Assembly (NCBI GenBank): GCA_029212425.1
Contig: JARGNC010000069.1
Coordinates: 1-11,831, forward strand
Direction: 5' to 3'
Length of the DNA stretch: 11,831 nucleotides
DNA from: Phycisphaerales bacterium
Lineage (GTDB): Bacteria > Planctomycetota > Phycisphaerae > Phycisphaerales > UBA1924
Positions 7,257 through 11,831 of the stretch are shown piece after piece. The translations under genes and the position numbers were made by a program. Under the pieces are notes generated by a model, which ran no database searches, had not been told where the DNA came from, and worked only from the letters and a program-made list of their open reading frames with translations. Positions within the stretch are counted from its first letter, which is position 1, and every line of letters begins with the position of its first letter.

Positions 7257-7565
7257 ATGAGTGCTGGACGAATCAGAATCCGTATGGAAGCATATGACCA
7301 CATCGCACTTGATGCGTCAGCACGCGAGATCGTTGATCACGCGAAGCGCACCAATGCCAAGGTCAAAGGACCAGTACCCCTGCCGACTCGCGTTGAGCGT
7401 TACACCGTTCTTCGTGGCCCGTTTGTTGATAAGAAATCACGCGAGCAGTTCGAGATTCGCACACACAAGCGAATTATCGATATCCACGAGCCAAACGCAC
7501 GCACTGTTGAAGCACTCAACCGCCTCGTCGTCCCAGCTGGTGTATTCGTGAAGATCAAAGCGTAA
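7257..7565 (+). CDS. rpsJ: 30S ribosomal protein S10
   Basis: S10 is a component of the 30S head and, in many bacteria, also binds NusB in transcription antitermination. The product has 102 residues, normal length. The conserved run includes IRIRMEAYDH (6-15), GPVPLPTRVERYTVLRGPFVDKK (split over 38-60) and SREQFEIRTHKR (61-72), which is decisive for the family. The usual SPHVDK is GPFVDK here. ATG 7257 is chosen over the upstream TTG at 7248 because CGAGG lies 10 nt before it and the protein then starts like its relatives. It is the first gene of the S10 operon, but is separated from rplC by a 131-nt spacer with a terminator-like hairpin. Confidence 0.97.
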   Translation: MSAGRIRIRMEAYDHIALDASAREIVDHAKRTNAKVKGPVPLPTRVERYTVLRGPFVDKKSREQFEIRTHKRIIDIHEPNARTVEALNRLVVPAGVFVKIKA

Positions 7566-7571
7566 ATGATT

Positions 7572-7604
7572 CAGGCCTGCATTTTGTGGGCCTGTGTTTG
7601 TTTT
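7572..7604 (+). terminator. Terminator-like hairpin between rpsJ and rplC (possible attenuator)
   Basis: CAGGCCTGC pairs with GTGGGCCTG (9 pairs including two G-U wobbles, loop ATTTT; 7572-7594) and is followed by TGTTTGTTTT. Stem plus T-rich tail is the intrinsic terminator layout. It lies 6 nt after the rpsJ stop, inside an operon that must be transcribed onward, so partial termination or regulated readthrough is likely. Confidence 0.6.
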
Positions 7605-7638
7605 AGACTGTATTTTGTAGAGTAAACAAGACTTCCCC

Positions 7639-7690
7639 TGTTTGTGAATCAAACACGAAGCGGTTTCCGCCCGAAGCGGAAATGAAGGAA
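7639..7690 (+). promoter_or_regulatory. Two hairpins and ribosome binding site before rplC
   Basis: A 6-bp stem (TGTTTG/CAAACA, loop TGAAT) spans 7639-7655. A perfect 7-bp stem (TTTCCGC/GCGGAAA, loop CCGAA) spans 7664-7682 and ends 2 nt before the rplC Shine-Dalgarno AAGGAA (7685-7690). A competing small hairpin GCGG-TTT-CCGC (7660-7670) uses the same bases, helped by the direct repeat CGAAGCGG at 7656-7663 and 7672-7679. The arrangement could control access to the rplC start; this is inferred from base pairing alone. Confidence 0.4.
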
Positions 7691-7696
7691 CATGAA

Positions 7697-8386
7697 ATGA
7701 CCAAACCAAGCAACAGCCCGCACCTCGTCGGTCAAAAACTCGGCATGACTCGCATCTACAACGAAGATGGCGTTTCGATGCCTGTAACGATCATCAAGTT
7801 TGATGCACACACAGTCACGCAGGTCCGTACTCCTGAGGTCGATGGCTACAGCGCGGTCCAACTCGGTACTGGTGATATCCAAGCTCGGAACTCGACCATG
7901 CCTTTGATCGGACACGATGCGAAAGCAGGGGTTGCTCCTCGCCGAGTTCACAACGAAACTCGTCTTGAGGACGGCAAGGAAGCTGAGTACGAACTCGGTC
8001 AGCAACTCGATGTGTCACTTTTCAACGATATCAAGTATGTTGATGTGATCGGTACCAGCAAAGGTAAGGGCTTTCAGGGCGGCATGAAGCGGTGGGGCTT
8101 CAAAGGTCAGCTCGCATCGCACGGTGTTGAACGCAAGCACCGCTCGCCTGGTTCGATCGGTGGGCACGCGAATAACGCTGGTAAAGCGGGTCGTATCAAA
8201 AAAGGTAAGAAAATGTCCGGGCAGCACGGCAGCAAGCAGATCACAGTCCGCTCGCTGGATGTCGTCCGTATTGACGCAGAAAACGGTCTTATGATCGTAA
8301 AGGGACCTGTTCCCGGAGCGAACAAGGGCTGGGTTGAAGTGCGTCCAGCAACAAGATTGTACAAATCAAAGGCCTCGAAGGCTTGA
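7697..8386 (+). CDS. rplC: 50S ribosomal protein L3
   Basis: L3 binds 23S rRNA early in assembly and its central loop reaches toward the peptidyl-transferase centre. The product has 229 residues, within the usual range. It shows LVGQKLGMTRIYNEDG (10-25), VIGTSKGKGFQGGMKRWGF (117-135), HRSPGSIGGH (148-157) and the extended loop ending GKKMSGQHG (170-178). Its loop sequence GHANNAGKAGRIKKG differs from the common form with a methylated glutamine, so that modification site may be absent. ATG 7697 follows AAGGAA by 6 nt and starts MTKPSNSPHL; an ATG at 7682 is in frame but lies within the hairpin before the ribosome binding site. Confidence 0.96.
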   Translation: MTKPSNSPHLVGQKLGMTRIYNEDGVSMPVTIIKFDAHTVTQVRTPEVDGYSAVQLGTGDIQARNSTMPLIGHDAKAGVAPRRVHNETRLEDGKEAEYELGQQLDVSLFNDIKYVDVIGTSKGKGFQGGMKRWGFKGQLASHGVERKHRSPGSIGGHANNAGKAGRIKKGKKMSGQHGSKQITVRSLDVVRIDAENGLMIVKGPVPGANKGWVEVRPATRLYKSKASKA

Positions 8387-8668
8387 TTGTGCGTCCGAGG
8401 GGGTCAATGATCCCCTCCCCATCAAGGATCTTACGATTCTTGGGAATGGTTCGGTAAGTCGTCTGATTGACGAAACTGTCGAAGAAAAGTAAGTCATTGA
8501 ACCCGATCGTCAGATCGGATGCAATGCCGAGTCAAGCGAGCGATCCTGAACATCCGCTTCTTTCAAGAAACGGTTGGCGAAAGCAATCTTCAGCATCCTG
8601 GCAAGGCAAGTGAACTCTCCGATCGGAATCGAAGAGTTGAACGAAGGCGTGCGGCGAGGTAAAGACCA
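8387..8668 (+). other. 282-nt spacer between rplC and rplD with hairpins and a small open frame
   Basis: This is an unusually long gap for two operon genes that are normally adjacent. It contains a strong hairpin at 8397-8417 (GAGGGGG/TCCCCTC around TCAATGA) without a T-run, a perfect 6-bp stem at 8503-8518 (CCGATC/GATCGG, loop GTCA) and a palindrome TCCGATCGGA at 8617-8626. An ATG frame at 8519-8662 encodes 47 arginine-rich residues and ends 6 nt before rplD, but has no ribosome binding site. A 16-codon frame runs 8407-8457. A weak promoter-like pair TTGAAC (8497) and TGCAAT (8520) with 17-nt spacing is also present. None of these is convincing as a gene. The rplD ribosome binding site GAGGT is at 8656-8660. 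Confidence 0.5.
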
Positions 8669-9343
8669 ATGGATGTCCCCGTCTATACAATGAGTGGTGA
8701 GTCAGCTGGCAATATGTCGGTAGACGAAATCGCACTCGGCGAAACAGTTAATGTTGACCTGATCAAGCAAGCGTTTGTGATGTACCACGCCAATCGGCGC
8801 CAAGGTTCCGCACGCTCGAAAACCCGCTCTATGGGTTCATTGACAGGCAAGAAACTCTACAAGCAGAAGGGCACTGGTAATGCTCGTCACGGCGATAAGA
8901 AGGCTCCGATCTTCCGCGGTGGTGGGCATGCGAAGGCCAAGCGTCGTACTCGTGAGGACTTCCACAAGTCCATGCCGATCAAGATGCGTCGTAAAGCGAA
9001 CCGTAATGCATTGCTCGCCAAGCTGATCGACCAAGAAGTGAAGGTCATCGATGGTTTGAGCTTCGAAACTCCGCGTACCAAGGACTTCACGAAGTTCCTC
9101 GCTGCGATTGGTATCGACAAGTCTGCGTTGCTCGCGCTCTCGCCTGATGCGGAGAAGAGCAAGAACGCTCGCTTGAGTGCTCGGAATATCGATGGCGTCG
9201 TCATGTGCAAAGCTGACCAGCTCAACACATACGAAATGCTGAACAATCGTTACTTGGTCATCGATAAGGCAGATCTTGAAGCATGGCTCAGCGGCCCTAG
9301 CTCGCAGACCAGCAAGATCATTAAGAATGAAGAGGTGGCGTAA
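8669..9343 (+). CDS. rplD: 50S ribosomal protein L4
   Basis: L4 is an early-assembling 23S rRNA binder whose long loop lines the exit tunnel; in E. coli it also represses its own operon. The product has 224 residues. The loop is clear: GSARSKTRSMGSLTGKKLYK (47-66), then QKGTGNARHGDKKAPIFRGGG (split over 66-86), where most bacteria have WRQKGTGRARHG. The C-terminal globular part (about 115-212) follows. ATG 8669 is 8 nt after GAGGT; an ATG at 8690 would remove the first beta strand. Its stop codon shares one base with the rplW start (TAATG), so the two are translationally coupled. Confidence 0.96.
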   Translation: MDVPVYTMSGESAGNMSVDEIALGETVNVDLIKQAFVMYHANRRQGSARSKTRSMGSLTGKKLYKQKGTGNARHGDKKAPIFRGGGHAKAKRRTREDFHKSMPIKMRRKANRNALLAKLIDQEVKVIDGLSFETPRTKDFTKFLAAIGIDKSALLALSPDAEKSKNARLSARNIDGVVMCKADQLNTYEMLNNRYLVIDKADLEAWLSGPSSQTSKIIKNEEVA

Positions 9344-9624
9344 TGCTAGAAGCTCATTACATCCTTCGTAAGCCACTGTTGACCGAGAAAACCACGCAGA
9401 GCATGGAAGAAGCCAATGTGTATGCGTTCGAGGTCGATCGTCGTGCAACCAAGAGTGACATCAAAGCGGCTATTGAATCCGCATACGGTGTTAAGGTTGT
9501 GAAGATCAACACCCAGGTCCGCAAGGGCGGGGCTCGTCGGTTCCGATACGGCAGCGTTGCTGAATCGTCTTGGAAGCGTGCTTTGGTCCGTATTGCTGAA
9601 GGAGACGCGATCGAACTCTTCTGA
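9343..9624 (+). CDS. rplW: 50S ribosomal protein L23
   Basis: L23 sits at the tunnel exit and is the docking point for trigger factor and signal recognition particle. The product has 93 residues, a normal size for the short bacterial form. It shows ILRKPLLTEKTT (7-18), YAFEVDRRATKSDIKAAIE (27-45), the VKVVKINT strand (50-57) and a short basic loop KGGARRFRYG (61-70), followed by the C-terminal ALVRIAEGDAIELF. ATG 9343 overlaps the rplD stop by one base. rplB begins 28 nt downstream. Confidence 0.95.
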   Translation: MLEAHYILRKPLLTEKTTQSMEEANVYAFEVDRRATKSDIKAAIESAYGVKVVKINTQVRKGGARRFRYGSVAESSWKRALVRIAEGDAIELF

Positions 9625-9652
9625 GTTCGCAGCGTGAAAGGAACCCCGCATT

Positions 9653-10510
9653 ATGGCTATTCGAGTTTATAAACCAACCAGTGCCGGTCGTCGCAACGCT
9701 TCAGTAAACATGAACGAGGCGATTACCAAGAAGAAGCCTGAAAAGACTCTTCTGAAGCCACTGAACAAAAAAGGTGGTCGCAACCACCAGGGCAAGATCA
9801 CCGTTCGTGGTCGTGGTGGGGGTGCGAAACGCATGTACCGCCAGATCGACTTCGCTCGTCGTGATCGTGACGGCATCGTTGGTACTGTTGTCGGGATCGA
9901 GTACGATCCAAACCGCAGCTGCCACATCGCACTCATCGAGTACACAGATGGTGTTAAGCGTTACATTCTTGCACCGAATGGCCTGACCGACGGCAACACC
10001 GTTGAAAGCGCCACTGGCGAAGCAATCGAGCCAACCGTTGGTTCTTGCATGCAACTCAAGCACATCCCATCGGGCATGAATGTTCACTGTGTTGAACTTC
10101 GTCCAGACGGCGGAGGCAAGCTCTGCCGCAGTGCTGGGATGTACGCTCGTCTGACCAATAAAGATGACAAGTACGCGACATTGGTGATGCCTTCGGGTGA
10201 AACCCGTCGTGTACCAATCGAGTGCCGTGCAACAGTCGGCACTGTTGGAAACTCTGACCATCAGCAGCGTCGTCTTGGTAAAGCGGGTCTTTCTCGTCAC
10301 CTCGGTCGTCGTCCAAAGACTCGTGGTGTGGCAATGAGTCACCACGCTCACCCGCTTGGTGGTGGTGACGGTCGCAGTAAAGGTGGTCGTGCACCGGTCA
10401 GTAAGTCTGGTACCTTGTCAAAGGGTGGCGGTACACGCAACCGGAAGAAGCCGTCACAGGATCTCATCATCCGTCGTCGTAAGAGCAAACGATACGGGCA
10501 GCTGAAGTAA
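9653..10510 (+). CDS. rplB: 50S ribosomal protein L2 with an altered C-terminal loop
   Basis: L2 is a core 23S rRNA binder needed for subunit joining and the peptidyl-transferase centre. The product has 285 residues, slightly longer than E. coli L2 (273). The N-terminal part has YKPTSAGRRN (6-15), KGGRNHQGKITVRGRGGG (40-57) and EYDPNRSCHIALIEY (83-97); the middle has RRYILAP-like KRYILAP (102-108) and GKAGLSRHLGRRPKTRGVAM (209-228). The next loop is unusual: where nearly all bacteria have NPVDHPHGGGEGR, this protein has SHHAHPLGGGDGR (229-241). The key histidine (E. coli His229 in mature numbering) is kept as H233, but the preceding aspartate is A232 and the following histidine is L235. The frame and length are otherwise intact, so this looks like lineage divergence, not decay. 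AAAGGA lies 10 nt before the ATG. Confidence 0.96.
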   Translation: MAIRVYKPTSAGRRNASVNMNEAITKKKPEKTLLKPLNKKGGRNHQGKITVRGRGGGAKRMYRQIDFARRDRDGIVGTVVGIEYDPNRSCHIALIEYTDGVKRYILAPNGLTDGNTVESATGEAIEPTVGSCMQLKHIPSGMNVHCVELRPDGGGKLCRSAGMYARLTNKDDKYATLVMPSGETRRVPIECRATVGTVGNSDHQQRRLGKAGLSRHLGRRPKTRGVAMSHHAHPLGGGDGRSKGGRAPVSKSGTLSKGGGTRNRKKPSQDLIIRRRKSKRYGQLK

Positions 10511-10528
10511 GCCCGAAAGGATCTGACT

Positions 10529-10810
10529 ATGTCTAGAAGTCTGAAAAAAGGCCCATATGTCGACGAGAAGCTCTACCTCAAGGTGGAGAAGATGGAAGCA
10601 TCGGGCAACAAGAAGCCAATCAAGACCTGGGCGCGTGCTTGCACAGTGGTTCCCGAGTTCATCGGGCACACATTCCAGGTTCACAACGGGCGTGCATTCC
10701 CAGAGGTGTTCATCACCGAGGACATGGTCGGCCACAAGCTGGGCGAGTTTGCAAATACCCGTACCTTCCGTGGACACACGAACAAGAAGGAAGGCCTCAA
10801 GTCACGCTAA
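10529..10810 (+). CDS. rpsS: 30S ribosomal protein S19
   Basis: S19 binds 16S rRNA in the 30S head together with S13 and contacts the A-site tRNA region. The product has 93 residues, the standard size. It starts MSRSLKKGPYVDEKL and contains KTWARACTVVPEFIGHTFQ (32-50), VHNGRAFPEVF (51-61) and the family signature MVGHKLGEFANTRTFRGH (66-83). The usual serines and isoleucine in WSRRSTI are replaced by WARACTV, a mild variation. AAAGGAT lies 6 nt before the ATG; rplB ends 18 nt upstream and rplV begins 23 nt downstream. Confidence 0.97.
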   Translation: MSRSLKKGPYVDEKLYLKVEKMEASGNKKPIKTWARACTVVPEFIGHTFQVHNGRAFPEVFITEDMVGHKLGEFANTRTFRGHTNKKEGLKSR

Positions 10811-10821
10811 TGCGGTGAACC

Positions 10822-10826
10822 AGGGA
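10822..10826 (+). promoter_or_regulatory. Ribosome binding site for the extended L22
   Basis: AGGGA lies 7 nt before the ATG at 10834. It supports translation of the N-terminal extension. No in-frame ATG, GTG or TTG is seen close to where canonical L22 would begin (about codon 72), so the extension appears to be part of the product. Confidence 0.7.
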
Positions 10827-10833
10827 TAAAGCT

Positions 10834-11379
10834 ATGAAACTCAGATCAAAAGAACTCAAAGATCGGGCAACCAAGGTAGGGGTGAGTGTTGAACAACTCG
10901 CTGCTGCAGTTGCTCGTGATAATCGCAGCGAGAAAGCAGCGACTTCCGCCGTCCGTAACTGGATGTCAGGTCGTGACCATCCTCGCTGCCGCAAAGCAGA
11001 TATTGAAGCACTCGCAACCGCTGTTGGGTGCTTGCCGAAGGACATCTCGAAGTTCACTTCCGAGGTTCGTAACCACCGTGGAAGCCCAAAGAAGGCGAAG
11101 CTTGTGGTTGACATGATCCGCGGCAAGAATCTTGAGGAAGCAACTCAAATGCTTGCGTTCTCAACCAAGCGTGCTTCGGTCAACATTGGTAAGGCACTGA
11201 TGGCCGCATCATCTGACGCTGAGCAACTCGGCGCGGACATGAGCGAACTCTTTGTCAGCGAAGCAACCGTCGATCGTGCGACCCACATCAAGCGGTTCCG
11301 TCCAAAGGATCGCGGCCGGGCACACCCGATTCTCAAACGAACAAGCCACATCACTGTATCAGTTCAGGAGCGTAGCTAA
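10834..11379 (+). CDS. rplV: 50S ribosomal protein L22 fused to an N-terminal helix-turn-helix-like domain
   Basis: L22 binds all domains of 23S rRNA and its beta hairpin lines the exit tunnel. The product has 181 residues, against about 110 for usual L22. Residues about 73-181 are a complete L22: RGSPKKAKLVVDMIRGKN (82-99), the helix with ALMAASSDAEQ (121-131), the beta hairpin FVSEATVDRATHIKRFRP (140-157) and the terminal ILKRTSHITVSV (166-177). Residues 1-72 are extra. They read as five short helices with the pattern of a Cro/C1-type helix-turn-helix: VSVEQLAAAVAR (17-28), KAATSAVRNWMSGRDHP (34-50) with the W-x-S-G-R...P turn, then a helix with IEALATAVG (57-65) and LPKDIS. The domain assignment is by pattern recognition only. 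rpsS ends 23 nt upstream; rpsC overlaps by one base. The base composition is like the neighbours, so no recent transfer is suggested. Confidence 0.93.
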   Translation: MKLRSKELKDRATKVGVSVEQLAAAVARDNRSEKAATSAVRNWMSGRDHPRCRKADIEALATAVGCLPKDISKFTSEVRNHRGSPKKAKLVVDMIRGKNLEEATQMLAFSTKRASVNIGKALMAASSDAEQLGADMSELFVSEATVDRATHIKRFRPKDRGRAHPILKRTSHITVSVQERS

Positions 11380-11831
11380 TGGGTCAAAAAAGCCATCCAT
11401 TCGGATTTAGACTCGGGATCACCGAAGCACACCGCTCACGCTGGTACGCTCCAAAGGCTCTCTACGGCGAACTGCTCGTCGAAGATGAGAAGATCCGTCA
11501 GTACCTCGACAAGCGTCTGAACAAGACTCCGCCAAGCGCGTCGGTTTCGGACATTCACATCGAGCGTACTCGTGAAGAGCTTAAGATCATCGTCCGGACC
11601 GCTCGTCCTGGTATCGTCATCGGACCCAAGGGTTCGGAGATCGACCGGATGACCGAAGAGCTCCGGTACATGACCGGGCGTAAGGTCGCGATCACTGTTG
11701 TCGAGATCCGCGAGCCCGATATGGACGCTCAGCTGGTTTCCGATGGTATTGCAGAGCAACTCAAGAAGCGTATGGGTTTCCGTCGCGTTCTTAAGATGCG
11801 TGCAGAAGCTGTGATGAACGCTGGTGCTCAG
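11379..11831 (+). CDS. rpsC: 30S ribosomal protein S3, N-terminal part (3' end outside window)
   Basis: S3 lies at the mRNA entry site of the 30S subunit and contributes to mRNA unwinding. The first 151 residues are present and the frame is open to the window edge. It starts MGQKSHPFGFRLGI, typical of S3, followed by RSRWYAPKALYGELLVED (19-36). The KH domain shows GIVIGPKGSEID (81-92), and the segment DAQLVSDGIAEQLKKRMGFRR (split over 117-137) marks the start of the C-terminal domain. The ATG shares one base with the rplV stop (TAATG), the same coupling as rplD/rplW. Confidence 0.97.
   Translation, partial: MGQKSHPFGFRLGITEAHRSRWYAPKALYGELLVEDEKIRQYLDKRLNKTPPSASVSDIHIERTREELKIIVRTARPGIVIGPKGSEIDRMTEELRYMTGRKVAITVVEIREPDMDAQLVSDGIAEQLKKRMGFRRVLKMRAEAVMNAGAQ

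Noticed and set aside
7166..7297. A 43-codon plus-strand frame in the S10 leader (starts MKKRAADSV) overlapping the rpsJ start by 41 nt
   Set aside because: It has no ribosome binding site and runs into rpsJ out of frame. It could be a leader peptide, but nothing beyond an open frame supports it.
8467..8495. TTGACG followed by TAAGTC at 17-nt spacing as a promoter for rplD
   Set aside because: The -35 match is good, but the -10 matches TATAAT at only two of six positions.
8837..9448. A 203-codon minus-strand frame antisense to rplD and rplW
   Set aside because: It is a shadow of two well-conserved ribosomal protein genes.

Overview
The window looks like a chromosomal segment of a planctomycete-like bacterium, possibly of the Phycisphaerae. 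This is an inference from protein style: CdsA and L2 depart from the usual motifs, L22 carries an N-terminal extension, and secreted or lipoprotein genes are interleaved with housekeeping genes. There is no 16S rRNA or other phylogenetic anchor to confirm it. No mobile element, CRISPR array, tRNA or rRNA was found.

Left part (1-2041, plus strand): the 3' end of uppS (undecaprenyl diphosphate synthase), then cdsA (CDP-diacylglycerol synthase), then a coiled-coil protein whose C-terminal zinc ribbon has lost most of its cysteines. UppS and CdsA supply the lipid carrier for the cell wall and the activated precursor for phospholipids.

Middle part (2061-6971, minus strand): ruvB converges on the coiled-coil gene. 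Upstream of it, on the same strand, lie a strong intrinsic terminator next to a run of 12 G, a 696-residue M28-family zinc peptidase lipoprotein with an extra beta-rich module inserted in its protease-associated region, and a 495-residue secreted protein of unknown function.

Right part (about 7073-11831, plus strand): the start of the S10 ribosomal protein operon in the standard order rpsJ, rplC, rplD, rplW, rplB, rpsS, rplV, rpsC (the last cut by the window edge). It has a plausible sigma70-type promoter and a folded leader of about 150 nt. Unusually, rpsJ and rplC are separated by a terminator-like hairpin followed by two more hairpins, and rplC and rplD by a 282-nt spacer. From rplD onward the genes are tightly packed, with 1-nt start/stop overlaps at rplD/rplW and rplV/rpsC.

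The most notable observation is rplV. Its product has about 70 extra N-terminal residues that read like a Cro/C1 (XRE)-type helix-turn-helix domain, and they are preceded by their own ribosome binding site. The second is L2, in which the near-universal histidine-proline-histidine loop at the peptidyl-transferase end is strongly altered.
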